From Adiantum capillus-veneris (Eukaryota > Streptophyta > Polypodiopsida > Polypodiales > Pteridaceae), in assembly GCA_014529385.2 (NCBI GenBank), contig CM043956.1:85549721-85613720 (forward strand): 64,000 bases of DNA, given 5' to 3'. Of this stretch, positions 30,900 to 42,330 are shown piece by piece. How positions within the stretch are numbered: position 1 is the first letter of the stretch; each line of letters opens with the position of its first letter. The notes under the pieces are model-generated. The model was not told where the DNA came from, searched no databases, and saw only the letters and a list, made by a program, of their open reading frames with translations. The position numbers and the translations under genes are program-made.

Positions 30900-32286
30900 A
30901 TGAAGTCATGCAAACACCGGTGATAGCTATGCAAAATACAAAAAATTCAACCTTTTTGTACTTAATTGTATGCACAATTAAAAACATGTGGCGCTATAGT
31001 AACCTTATACTTACATTAAAAACACATTCGAGTTAGCGAGAAAACTAGATTGGTTGCATGAAAAAATCTTTATATCTTGAAACATGAAACAATGGGCTTT
31101 CTCCCACATATATATGCAGCTCATGTTGTGAGAATGAATTACAACATATCCTTGTATGTGCATGCCCAAGTCTCAACACAGGGTCTTTAGCCATATATGC
31201 CACCTCATATGTTGCCACAATTCCACCCTTGTACTCTTACCTTTGCAAGTCTAGACAATGCAACCTTAGGATGCTTCTTGCTAAACACTAGGCACACGTG
31301 ATGGTGGAAGGCACATGAAAGCTTGCCACAACCTTGCCAAATTCCAACTAGGTTCTGCATCAAATGTATCTCCTGCATCAAGTGTATCTCCTTATCCACG
31401 CCATGCTCCCACTTTACATCTCCCATAGCATCCTTTAACATGTGGGCTCTACATCGTCCGCAATCATTGTCATATGATCACAAAGGCAAGGTACATGGCT
31501 ATTTGGTACGAGTCGATGCACAAGGATATCTCACTTGTAAGACTGGGGGTCTTGGATCGCAACCGTCCTATTTCCTTCTTACACCTAGAGTCTTTATAAA
31601 ACATATATCATTGACTTGTGCTAGATAACTTGAAGCTTTCATTGATAGGGGCAACTAATGAGGCCTGTAAATCTTGATTCATTAACCATGCACTAGAAAG
31701 GCAAAATCAAGATCTTTGTTTCTCCTGTTACTGGAGTGCTTTGTTGGGGCCTATGGAGAGGTAAATATGCTCCATCTTTATTGATAGGCATTCGAAGCGC
31801 CCTCTTGACATGGCACGTTGGGGGTTAAGGAAGCTCTCACAAAAAAAAAAAAATGTGGTGTAGCACGTGATGTATCCTAAGAGTTGGGGGTGATGGAAAA
31901 CTTGCACAATTGTGGTGTTGGTTTAGACCCACTCGGCCATATAACTATGCTTGATGCTTTACAATTGCAAGTTTATGCTGCCTCTACCTGACTCAAGTAG
32001 CAACATTGTCACTTATTAAGTTATTTGTTAGAAAAGGACACTTGTTTTTTATGTTTTCTCGTTTGGATTGTTTCACACACTTAGTAGATCCAATGAAAAT
32101 GGGGAGCTAAGCTTAATGATGCATTATTGCTCCTCTTGTTTTATTTATTATTTTTACTTATAGTCAGCTAGTGCTAGCATTATCATGGCTGCTTATGATA
32201 AAGGTGGTCAATGCTTTAGAATTGCAAGTTCATGCTGCCTCTACCTGACTCAAGTAGCAACATTGTTTGAGAGCTCAAAAAGAAAC

Positions 32287-32287
<1 letters not shown>
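30900..32287. repeat. Unit X, copy 3
   Basis: Parallels 11386-12545 with small insertions (e.g. a tandem CTCCTGCATCAAGTGTAT at about 31370) and a poly-A run at 31839-31851. After about 32000 it has an extra 270-bp segment (ATGATGCATTATTGCTCCTC, TATCATGGCTGCTTATGATA) that is repeated at 32820-33130. Confidence 0.75.
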
Positions 32288-32370
<83 letters not shown>

Positions 32371-32384
32371 GGGGGGGGGGGGGG
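32288..32384. repeat. (TG)n(AG)n microsatellite ending in a 25-base G run
   Basis: (TG)n to 32336, (AG)n to 32360, then G at 32360-32384. Such a G run may form a quadruplex and is prone to assembly error. Confidence 0.95.
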
Positions 32385-33117
32385 AATTTGTATCTTAGGT
32401 CCAAACCCAAGCATACAATACCAATCTGGCTATAAGTGCATGCTTTGCAAAAAGATTAAAATGGTCACAATGTGGAAGCTAGTCTAGAATTGTCATAAGA
32501 AAACATGTTTGGATGTTTTGAATAGTTTGTGCATGTTTGTATGAAGGTGAATCAACAAGGTGTATAGATATAAAGTATATATACGAGTAAATATGGATGA
32601 AGTCACACAAACACAGTTGATTCGTATGCTACAAGACGTGGTGTAGCACGTGATGTATCCTAAGAGTGATGTAAAACTTGCACGTGTGTGGAGGAGAGCA
32701 CAATTGTGGTGTTAGATTAGATCCACTCGGCCATATAACTATGCTTGATGCTTTACAATTGCAAGTTCATGCTGCCTCTACCTGACTCAAGTAGCAACAT
32801 TGTCACTTATTAAGTTATTTGTTAAAAAAGGACACTCATTCCAAATATCAAGAAAAATACTAGATAATCCTTGCAACTTATTAAGTTTTTTTTTTATGTT
32901 TTCTCGTTTGGATTGTTTCACACACCCAGTAGATCCAATGAAAATGGGGAGCTAAGCTTAATGATGCATTATTGCTCCTCTTGTTTTATTTATTATTTTT
33001 ACTTATAGTCGACTAGTGCTACCGTTATCATGGCTGCTTATGATAAAGGTGGTCAATGCTTTAGAATTGCAAGTTCATGCTGCCTCTACCTGACTCAAGT
33101 AACAACATTGTTTGAGA
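32385..33117. repeat. Duplicated non-coding block linking X-type segments
   Basis: 32390-32640 resembles 14345-14600 (AGTGCATGCTTTGCAAA, GTCACAATGTGGAAG, AGGTGTATAGATATAAAG). 32640-33117 repeats 31855-32287 at an offset of about 845 bases. No gene seen. Confidence 0.7.
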
Positions 33118-33133
33118 GCTCAAAAAGAAACAT

Positions 33134-33180
<47 letters not shown>

Positions 33181-33387
33181 TGGAATTGAAAGGGAAGCCC
33201 AAATTTCTCTAGGATTGCTTTACTCACATAGAGACAGAGGGAGAGAGTGGAAATTGGAACGATACACGGAACAAAACTTTTGAGGATTGCATTAGTCACA
33301 TTCTCCCATATTGTACAATTGAATGTATTTACATTCACAGGCGGAGGCCGGAACCTTTTGAAAAAGGACGTGGGTCCAGCCAGTCTC

Positions 33388-34443
33388 TCAGGGCAGGGCG
33401 AGGAGAGAGAGGCGGAGCGCCACCAGGGCCTGGAAGAGCGAGGCCAGTTGCGAGCGGAGCACGGTGACACACGCTCGGGCTTCTTGCGAGCGCTTGTGCA
33501 CGCTGTCGATTCTCTGCCTCAGATCCGCAACAGTAGCCTGATCTGCATGAGCTGGTCCGGAGACGGCGGCGTGGATGGAGGCGGCGGCGGAGTGCAGCCC
33601 TTGAAGCTCGAAAAAGAGAGCGCCCATGTCCTCCTGCTTCAGGTCACACTGCAGCTGCCACAGGGGCCCACCCCACATCGTTACCGTCGCTAGGCTACTG
33701 CCGCTCTTGCAGCTGGAGGCGACGATCTTGCAGGCGCTGCGGATGGCGCCAGATGATGATCGGAGGGGGGGAGCGAAGGTTGCGATGGCGGAGGCCAGCA
33801 CTAGCAGAGATATGAGCAAGGTGCCATCCAAGGCGTGATGGAGGGGCTGTGCTGCGGGATCACGTCGACAATTAGCTGCAGGTGCCAGCAGCTCGCGCTT
33901 GGCCGCCAGCAGCAAGGCCGCCTGCGCCTCTTTGATGGGCCTGTATTGGGCACTGCTGAGCGATTGAAGGCCATCTAAGCACGGTCGCAGCCGCCGTGCT
34001 GCTGCCAGCTGACCTGCTCTGGAGGTCTGTACTCCTCGGGCGCTCTGAACTAGCGCTGCCTGAAGGGAGCCCAGCTGGCGGTCCACGTCGTCTGCCACCT
34101 GCTTGAGAGAGGTGCAAGCGTCCAGCAAGCTCAGCATCTCATCGGCGCGCTGATTGGCGGGTGGAGGCGCAAGCGCATTCTTGAGAGCAGAGGCAAGAGC
34201 GGAGTGGGTGGAGAGCGTGCAGGCGCAGGCGTCAAGCAGCCAATTGAGATGCGCGCTTCCTCCCTGCAGCTGCAGCTGCCCGACCCGCTGTGCCAGGTCG
34301 GCATGGAAGCTGCCCATGAGTAGCTGCACGTCACCTTCCTCTGCACCTGCACCTGCGCTTGCTGCTAGTTGAAGGGGGGCCGTGTTCTTCATGCGGAATG
34401 ACTGTACTCTGGCCACCAAGGCCAGAAGGTTGCCAGCGCCCAT
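33388..34443 (-). CDS. BYPASS1/ROH1-like (DUF793) protein
   Basis: An intact single-exon frame of 351 codons, ATG at 34443, far more GC-rich than its surroundings. The arrangement fits the plant BYPASS1/ROH1 family, whose members act in root-derived signalling or exocyst binding: an N-terminal helix (LLALVARVQSF), LNWLLDACACTLSTHSALAS and DEMLSLLDACTSLKQVADDV like the family's conserved 'L.. THS ..L' and 'LLDxCNxLxxEL' segments, one probable membrane helix at about residues 208-225 (TLLISLLVLASAIATFAPPL), and a C-terminal heptad-like helix (VADLRQRIDSVHKRSQ). A TATA box lies about 85 bases upstream. AT-rich sequence with AATGTAAATAC follows the stop and could serve polyadenylation. Its last codons and 3' flank are duplicated at 12530-12857. 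Family call is moderate; reality as a gene is likely. Confidence 0.6.
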   Translation of the reverse strand: MGAGNLLALVARVQSFRMKNTAPLQLAASAGAGAEEGDVQLLMGSFHADLAQRVGQLQLQGGSAHLNWLLDACACTLSTHSALASALKNALAPPPANQRADEMLSLLDACTSLKQVADDVDRQLGSLQAALVQSARGVQTSRAGQLAAARRLRPCLDGLQSLSSAQYRPIKEAQAALLLAAKRELLAPAANCRRDPAAQPLHHALDGTLLISLLVLASAIATFAPPLRSSSGAIRSACKIVASSCKSGSSLATVTMWGGPLWQLQCDLKQEDMGALFFELQGLHSAAASIHAAVSGPAHADQATVADLRQRIDSVHKRSQEARACVTVLRSQLASLFQALVALRLSLLALP

Positions 34444-34525
34444 TTTTCTGCTGATCTTATCGGCTACAAGGCTACAAGCTGATGATCAACGCGGTGCTTG
34501 GGAAAACTGGTTCATCAGCACACAC

Positions 34526-34534
34526 ATTTATATA
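34526..34534 (-). promoter_or_regulatory. TATA box of the BYPASS1-like gene
   Basis: Minus-strand TATATAAAT, 83-91 bases upstream of the ATG at 34443. Confidence 0.6.
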
Positions 34535-34866
34535 CCTAAGTAAAGGTGAAGGCTGGCTTGTGTGTATGCTTTAGTCATCTTGCTCTGGATTTCAGTCGAT
34601 CCTCTTTACATGATTTCACCCACCTGCGAATTCTTCTGCTCACTCACGCCAATTGCATTTCTAGATTTTGTTTTTTAAACCTTGTCCAGGGTTCGCATAT
34701 GCCAAAAAAAAATAAAGGGCACTAATATTCTCTACCCATCATCATGTACTTTCCATCTCAAAAGGCAAGGTCCCATCCTATAGGCTAAGCTACTCTCTTT
34801 TGTTTCTTGCAAGGTGTCCTCCTCCTTCCTCTCTCTCTCGTCACTGCTTATCTCTTCTCTTGAGGG

Positions 34867-34934
<68 letters not shown>
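34535..34934. repeat. Gene-free spacer ending in (CT)n(CA)n microsatellite
   Basis: No gene. A (CT)n tract at 34870-34904 runs into (AC)n at 34905-34934. Confidence 0.8.
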
Positions 34935-34935
<1 letters not shown>

Positions 34936-36240
34936 CCTAAAAGTCTTAATGCTTTTCTAGTGACGAATTTTGCATGTGATACTTCTTTTGCTTTATTTTC
35001 TACACCTAGAGTGATTGGACTACTTAGTTTTAGTGTGAGTAACTTAGAATCTTCTAATCTAATACTTTTTTTTAAGATCGATGGACTTGAAGACATGCCT
35101 CACCATGTCTCGTGACTAATTTTGCATGTCATACTGCTTTTGCTTTTCTACACCTATAGTGAATTGCACTACTTAGTTTTAGTGTGAGTAAAGAATCTTT
35201 TTATGTGAACAAAGAATCCGATCCGTTGTAAAAGATCTAAGATATTGAATCTCCTAATTGAGCTCGAAATTAGACCAAAAGACCTATAAGCATTTAAAAC
35301 TTGTAAGACCACTGTTTGGAACTCCATCATACTTTCCAATTTTTGTTAAGATTTTTCTTCAGTTGTTCTTCTACTCTCCCCCTTACGTTTAAAGTGCATG
35401 TATATTTGACTAGCCAGGTAAAAAATCTCACAAGTATTAAAAGTCTTAATGTTTTTCTCGTCGTGATAAATTTTGCATGTGATTCTTATTTTGATTTTGT
35501 ACATGTGGAGTGATTGCACTACTTAATTTTAGTGTGAGTAAATAATCTTTTAACGTGAACAATTTACACACATGGAGTGATTGCACTAGTTAGTTTTACT
35601 GTGAGTGAAGAATCTTTTAATATGAACAAAGAATTTGATCGGTTGCAATATCTAAGATATTGAATCTCCTAATCAAGCTACTAATTAGACCAATTTAAAG
35701 TTGATCCCATCATCCCAAATCCTAGATTGCACCCTTTGCTACATAGTACTAGCTTTGTATGATCATCATGCTTTATGTTCAATGTCAACTGAATGCCATA
35801 CAAAGAGAATCTTAATGCACTATTATCCCAAGGTAAGGCAAGGTCTACCGTCTATGAAGACAAAAGCTCGCCCTCTAGATGGCTTGAACTCAATATCTTT
35901 TTTTTTCCATTGGTACTCTAACAAAACTTTTCTAAACACTTGGAGAACCTACTCATGGAAAATTTTAATGGTAAAATTGACTATATACTTTGAAAGTTTC
36001 TACTCTAGATTTTGTAAGTTTCACCTTCAAATCTATAATTATAGGTAAATTTCAAATTTATAGGTGGGATTCCACTAAACCTAGGTTTGTCTACGTTCCA
36101 AAAGCAAGTCTATGTCATGGTCGAAACGTTTTTTTCTAAGTCCTGAAGAATGACATGAGTTTTTTATGTGATTTGTCTTTCTGCCCAAAACTATGCATAT
36201 GTTAATGCTTCCTATTGCTTTACCCTATTTTTTCTAGATA
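34935..36240. repeat. Unit Y, copy 1 (1.3-kb tandem repeat)
   Basis: Similar to 36690-37945 (copy 2, offset near 1.7 kb) and, split by copia-C, to 37946-38102 plus 51188-51702 (copy 3). Within each copy a sub-repeat GCACTACTTAGTTTTAGTGTGAGTAA...GAATCTTTT recurs three to four times (35012, 35165, 35512, 35580). The shared end is TTAATGCTTCCTATTGCTT. Short open frames are not conserved between copies, so I call it non-coding. Confidence 0.8.
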
Positions 36241-36596
36241 AGGCCTCTTGTAGCAATACAAAAATTTGCAACCTACTCATATGCTCTCACCTACAGAAGG
36301 TTGATGTCGCTAGCCAAAAACTGTCCCCTTGATTACGAGTTGATGCAACACAACTGCTTCTTCAAACATGAAACAATGGGCTTTATGCCTGACATATGTA
36401 GCTAATGACAAAGAGTAAAATCAACAACACGGATGCTAACAATCCCAATGCTTAGCTTAGCACCCTCCAATTCAAAAAATGAGTTGAAGTTGGGATTTAG
36501 TGAGGGATTTTAAACCTTAGAAGCAAAAGCTCCAAGAGTGATTTATATGAAAGGTCAACAATCAGTTGACGATTGTTGTGACTCCGGAGATGATTC

Positions 36597-36677
<81 letters not shown>

Positions 36678-36689
36678 GAATAAAGGGTA
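36241..36689. repeat. Spacer between unit Y copies with (TG)n(AG)n
   Basis: Contains pieces of unit X (CAAACATGAAACAATGGGCT at about 36366) and of the 14061 block (36480-36600), then (TG)n(AG)n at 36598-36672. No gene. Confidence 0.7.
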
Positions 36690-37945
36690 GCTTAATTTTC
36701 TACACCTAGAGTGGTTGCACTACTTAGTTTTACTGTGAGTAACTTAGAATCTTTTAATCTAATACTTTCTTTAAGGCCGATGGACTTGAAGACATGTGTC
36801 ACCATATCCCGTGACTTATTTTGCATGTGATACTTCTTTTGCTTTTCTACACCTAGAGTGAATTGCACTACTTAGTTTTAGTGTGAGTAAAGAATCTTTT
36901 TACGTGAACGAAGACTCCGATCCGTTGTAAAAGATTTAAGATATTGAATCTCCTAATTGAACTCTTAATTAGACCAAAGGGCCTATAAGCATTTTGACTT
37001 GTAAGACCGATGTTTGGAACTCCATCATACTTTCCACTTTTTGTTAAGCTTTTTCTTTAGCTTTTCTTCTACTCCCCCCCTTAGGCTTAAAGTGCATGTA
37101 TATTTGACTAGCCAGGTAAAAAATCTCACAAGTATTAAAAATCTTAATGCTTTTCTTGTTGTGATGAATTTTGCATGTGATTCTTATTTTGATTTTGTAC
37201 ATGTGGAGTGATTGCACTACTTAGCTTTATTGTGAGTAAATAATCTTCTAATGTGAAGAATTTGCATACATGGAGTGATTGCACTAGTTAGTTTTAGTGT
37301 GAGTGAAGAATCTTTTAATATGAACAAAGAATTTGATCGGTTGCAATATCTAAGATATTTAATCTCCTAATCAAGCTATTAATTAGACCAAAGGGCCAAT
37401 TTAAAGATGATCCTATCATCCCAAATCCTAGATTGCACCCTTTGCTACATAGTACTAGCTTTGTATGATCATCATGCTTTATGTTCAATGTCAACTGAGA
37501 ATGCCATACAAAGAGAATCTTAATGCACTATTATCCCAAGGTAAGGCAAGGTCTACCGTCTATGAAGACAAAAACTCGCCCTCTAGATGGATTGAACTCA
37601 ATATCTCTTTTTTTCGATTGATACTCTTAACAAAACTTTTCTAAACACTTGGAGAACCTACTCATGAAAAATTTTAATGGTAAAATTGACTATATACTTT
37701 GAAAGTTTTTACTCTAGATTTTGTAAGTTTCACCTTCAAATCTATAATTATAGGTAGATTTCAAAACTTGTAGATGGGATTCCACTAAACCTAGGTTTGT
37801 CCGCGTTCCAAAAGCAAGTCTATGTCATGGTGGAAACGTTTTTTGCTAAGTCCTAAACGATGACATGAGTTTTCTATGTGATTTGTCTCTCTGCCAAAAA
37901 CTATACATATGTTAATGCTTCCTATTGCTTTACCCTATTTTTTGC
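36690..37945. repeat. Unit Y, copy 2
   Basis: Parallels copy 1 from TTTTCTACACCTAGAGTG through GTTTGGAACTCCATCATACT (37013) and CATCATCCCAAATCCTAGAT to TGCTTCCTATTGCTTTACCC, with about 5-8% differences by eye. Confidence 0.8.
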
Positions 37946-38102
37946 ATGTGATACTTCTTTTGCTTTTCTACACCTAGAGCTAATTGCACTACTTACATTT
38001 AGTGGGAGCAAAGAATCTTTTAATGTGAACAAAGAATTTGATCCGCTATTAATTAGACCAAACTGCCTATTTAAAGATCCCATCATCCCAAATCCTAGAT
38101 TG
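37946..38102. repeat. Unit Y, copy 3, left part (with copia-C TSD)
   Basis: A shortened Y segment ending CCCAAATCCTAGATTG. It continues at 51188 (CACCCCTTGCTACATAGTAC), as in copies 1 and 2. GATTG (38098-38102) and AATTG (51183-51187) are the slightly changed target duplication of copia-C. Confidence 0.8.
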
Positions 38103-38270
38103 TGTTAGGTAAAGGCGGTGTACCTCACTGTGGTTTGCCCGTGTCTGTCGGCCAGTGTCCAGCCGCTCACATTTATCTCCTTATCCTTTATACATACAAA
38201 GAATAAGGAGCTCTCACTCATTCTCACATTGTGCTCATATAATGAGATTTGTAAGCTCCACCCACATCCT

Positions 38271-38349
<79 letters not shown>

Positions 38350-38375
38350 ACATGCATCGCATTCGTGCATTCACA
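38103..38375 (+). repeat. copia-C 5' LTR (273 bp)
   Basis: Contains (CT)n then (GT)n at 38272-38349, whereas the 3' LTR has only (CT)n at the same place. A TTTATACATAC TATA-like stretch is near 38185. Confidence 0.85.
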
Positions 38376-38388
38376 ATTTGTATTAGAG
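38376..38388 (+). promoter_or_regulatory. copia-C primer binding site (degraded)
   Basis: ATTTGTATTAGAG followed by CTTTGGCGAC resembles TGGTATCAGAGC with two changes and lies directly behind the LTR. Confidence 0.65.
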
Positions 38389-38676
38389 CTTTGGCGACAC
38401 ACATGCAACGGCTTCCCGGAGAGACAAAAGCAACAGAGCTCGGCTATGGCAGCTTGAGCTCGGTAGCGGTGGATACGGCTCGACGGTGTCAGATCTGAGC
38501 TTAGCTATGTATATTCAGTTTTTGTAGAGCTTGTGTAGCAAGCCATTGCTGAATTTTGTAGAGAAAGAGAAGAAACAAGAAGTGTTGCAACTCGTTTTTA
38601 CTGTTTTTGCATCCCGAGATAGTGTTTTTTGCATATATCCATCACAAAATTACAACAAGTGTAACAACAACAAGTT

Positions 38677-38710
38677 CATTAGGAAAAAAATGGACTCTCC
38701 ATGGGCCTTG
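38677..38710 (+). repeat. Left terminal inverted repeat
   Basis: Starts CATTAGGAAAAAAATGGACT and matches the reverse complement of 48260-48292 with about two mismatches. Confidence 0.88.
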
Positions 38711-39315
38711 TAAGAATCCCTAATTTAAAGGAAGCCTGCGAAGATTAAGGGAGACAAAGGCTTTGAATGGGGCTATTTTGATAGGGTCTCCTCCACCTTT
38801 GACCCCTAAAAAGGTAGGGGGAAGGGGGGGGGGGGGGGGGGGGGTAACCATTTAAAAAGTAGGGAAGGGGGGGGGGGGTAAACCATTTGAAAAGTAGGGG
38901 GGTAGGGGGTCTTCTCTCTCTACCTTTTTGGCCAACTTGTAAGTGGCCTCTTAACTCTCCCATGCCACCTAAGCAAATCCGTGGGTCAAAGAGGTCAAAA
39001 AAATGACTTTTTTCAAAAACTTTCAAAAAAACTCTATTCCTCCCTAAAAAGTACCCCCAACATATACACATAATAAAAAAAAGTTTTTTAAGTTAAATTA
39101 CTCAAAATTCAACATTTTTTGACTCCCTCCAAACTTTTAGAAAATTCCCCCCAAAATTGAAAACTCTCTCTCCTAATCTAAGCTCCTCTCCTACACCCAT
39201 CCCCCTTGCACCTGCACCTGCACCTACGCACCCATCTCTCCATCCTTCAAGCTCCATCTCTCCATCCTACAAGCTCTATCTCTCCATCCTTCAAGCTCCA
39301 TCTCTCCATCCTACA
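38711..39315 (+). other. Left subterminal region with G runs and 22-bp leader repeats
   Basis: Holds a 21-base G run (38824-38844), a 12-base G run (38867-38878), two copies of AACCATTTRAAAAGTAGGG, and, just upstream of the transposase ATG, four 22-bp units of CATCTCTCCATCCTWCAAGC (39234-39315). The right subterminal end mirrors the G run as C. Confidence 0.8.
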
Positions 39316-42189
39316 ATGCCTCTTGACGACGTGACCAATGTCCCAGCAAGCTCTTCACGTGGTAGGTCTCCAAGGCTTTTCCTACGCCTACCTCAAGAGT
39401 ATGTTCGGACAAAGAAAACATGCTTGGGTACATTACCTTCAGCCAACGAACGCCGCGCTCAAGGGGAGAAGAATGTGGATCTCTGGACAAACGGATACTT
39501 GTATCCAAAGGATCCTTCTCTCAATGTTCATCCGTCTTTTACAAACATTCCATCACTGTTGCAATATGTTGGAAATGGAGAGCAAGGTTTGTTGGGCTAC
39601 TGCAAGAGACTCAACAAACACGAGATTGCGCGGTCCGAGATCTACTTGCGTCATTGGCAGTTGCTCAATGGGAGTTTCCACAATCTTCAAGCTCAGATGC
39701 AAACAGCTACTAGTGCGCTTGAGGAGGCAAAGAGCACCATCACAACCAAGGAAAATGTAATTAAAAAGCTTGAGGATACTCTTTCACACATGAAGAGTAC
39801 TGCCATGGGAGATAGGGTGAGGAAACAAGAGTTGTCCGAAATTCAAACTCTTGCACCACGTGGAGGTGCAAGAAAACGAAGGGTGACAGCTATGAGGTAA
39901 CATGTTCTATCCCTCATGTTGTTTAAGTTTAATACGGCTCATCATTGTTGTTTTGGGCAATAGGAACTTCGTCCAAGAAACGTGCGGCGGCGAGAATGCG
40001 TCAGCTAGGGCTACTTTACTTCGTTCTTGTTTCAAAAAAGAGGATTTTATTGGGATGCTTGATGCTCCAGAGGCAAAACACTTGAAAGACGTAATCACTA
40101 AGAGAGTTCTTAGAGATTTTTCTAATATTGTCACTGATCTAGATGTTCAGGATATTTGTGATGCTGTTGGGATTAGTACCAAGGGCTATCAAGCAATACA
40201 TCAAGTGTTAAAAGATGCATTAAGAAGTCGAGGAGTCACGGAAAACCTATTCCCAGTTCCTCACAGAGTGAAGATTGCCAAGAAGGTGTCAAATGAAGAT
40301 GTTGTTCACCTATTAGGGGACTACTTGTATATTGAAGACACGATGCCTCTTCAGCCGCTCCGTAGCAAATCACAAGGAAGGAAGGGCCGCGGGAAGGGAA
40401 GCGGTGCTGTTTCTAACAGTGTGTTGCAGGCCGAAGGGTTTGTTTACACCAAATTCAACAATATCTTTGTGGACTTGATACGATTGTAGCAGTCCATGGC
40501 TGTTTTCTACAATTTGAGTGATGCAGGTTAGTTTAGAGTTTCCTACATGCTCTATGATGTGTCATAACATGCATTCTAAGGCTTTATGTTGTTGGCAGTT
40601 CTTGAAGGCAAGCTTGTGTTCGTGCTGAAGTTGGATGAGTGTGTAATTGTTAAAGGGAGAAAGTTGGAGAGAATGAGCATCACGCTTATGAATGAAGCCC
40701 TAGCTTATGCCAAGCAATCTTGCAGTTCGAGTGAAGCGACAAAGCCCTCTTTTAGTGTGAAATCAGAGAAGGATATATGGTGGCTTGGTGCAATTGAAGT
40801 TCCGAAAGAGACACATGAAGTCCTTGCATGGATTTTCAGTAGAATCCCATGGGTCACAGAGGTCATTAAAGCTCAAATAAACGGTGAGAAGCTCATGGTT
40901 CCAGGACGTGGGGAGTTTGATGTTGAATGGCATTTAGGTGGTGATCTAAAGACCATAAAGTGCATGCTTGGATGCAAACAAGGTGCAAAATCTTTACTTC
41001 CCTGTCCATTCTGTACGAAAGGGCACAAGACAAGTCGAGCAACTCAAGTGGAAGGTCAGGACGATGATAATGATGACCATATAAATAGGGAGTGGCAAAG
41101 TTTGGTTGTTTCATGTGATATGCTGCAGGTGCCCAATAGGGATAGCAAAGATCCTGGGTGGAACCCCATAATTCCCTTCTCCCTCAACAATGTTCACTTT
41201 TGCACATTGCATGTGTTTATGCGAATATTTGATAGGATCTTAAAGCATCACATTGATTATGCTTTCACAATAAAGCCCCTTCAACGGTCAAAAGACTCCT
41301 TGCAGGGGGTGGAGACGCTCCTTAATGAGATTGGATGTCACCGATCAAGGGTGAACATTGTAGCAGAGACTTGTAGGGAGAATACATATGAGGTGGCACA
41401 GAAGGTTTCCATGAATGGAGCCAAAGCACGTCGATTTTTCAAGAAGATGTCAAAGTCTCCAATGCAGGTATCCAAGGCAAGTGTCGATCTAGCAAGTGAG
41501 AAGCGGTGGGAGTTGTGAAAAGATTTGTGTTCATGCACGACGGAAAAAGATCCCAATGTGGAGGTTGCTAACCAACGCAAGCTAGTATGGTCATCCTTTC
41601 AAAAAGTTGTGCAATTGATGAATCTTTCAAGCACCACCGTTGAGCAGCGAGAGGAGTTCAAGAAGGTGCTTTATGAATTCACAAAGGCCGCTAAGGACGG
41701 ATGGTTTGAAAGCAAGATTACACACTACATGGTTTGTTTTAACGGACTTAATACATATGCAATGTTTGAAAATGTAACTTTTCTATTCGCTTATCTCCTT
41801 TTTGGTTGTTTTAGCACATTCTCTATGCGCATGGTGCATACTTCATGGACCGCTATGGTTCGCTAGATATACGGAGTACACAAGGCATGGAGAAGTCCCA
41901 CTATCGAGCAAAAGGAGTCTACTTCAAGAATACTCGGCATGGTCGTGGTAGTTCACACTCCAACTACCTCCAAGAGATGTTTAATTGGTTTTTTAGGCAC
42001 ACCTTTGGGAGAACTCGTACTATTGAGAAAGCAAGAGAATCGATGTTAGCAAAGCAGTTACGCAACGCTTCCCGTACTGCAGCATCCGAGAAGTGGAAAC
42101 GCTCGCGAGCGTCCCTCGGCCACGAAGCTTCGCATGCAACTAAATATCGAAAAGGCAGCCTTTGGGCGTCGTGTCAGCCGTCCGCATGA
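39316..42189 (+). pseudogene. Transposase-like gene of the CATTAGG element (four exons, two stops)
   Basis: Exons 39316-39896, 39964-40526, 40599-41731 and 41815-42189, joined at GT-AG introns of 67, 72 and 83 bp that keep one frame of about 883 codons. N-terminal third: basic/Pro-rich, then a coiled coil near residues 140-185 (SALEEAKSTITTKENVIKKL). The conserved core has VFVLKLDECVIVKG (Asp about 394), EWHLGGDLKTIKCMLGC (Asp about 497), CPFC (517-520), HFCTLH (581) and QGMEKSHYRAK (Glu about 785). I infer a D-D-E RNase H-like catalytic set with a zinc-binding insertion. I recognise the core from uncharacterised proteins of seed-free plants and algae. In-frame TAG at 40487 and TGA at 41516 fit CAG and CGA codons mutated by C to T. 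Close to intact, otherwise no frameshift. Confidence 0.75.
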
Positions 42190-42278
42190 TCCTGGTTTAG
42201 TTGTTCAATTCAATTGCTTTATTTGAGTTTCACTCAATTGGCCGCATAGTGTGAAAGGGCCCAAATCTCAAAAAAACC

Positions 42279-42286
42279 TATTTAAA
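42279..42286 (+). promoter_or_regulatory. TATA-like element before the H3-like gene
   Basis: TATTTAAA, about 45 bases upstream of the ATG at 42331, so a very short leader would result. It suggests that the H3-like gene has its own promoter rather than being read from the transposase transcript. Confidence 0.45.
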
Positions 42287-42330
42287 GGTTGAAGGGGCTC
42301 ATTTTGTCATCTTCCCTACTAGGTGCAACC

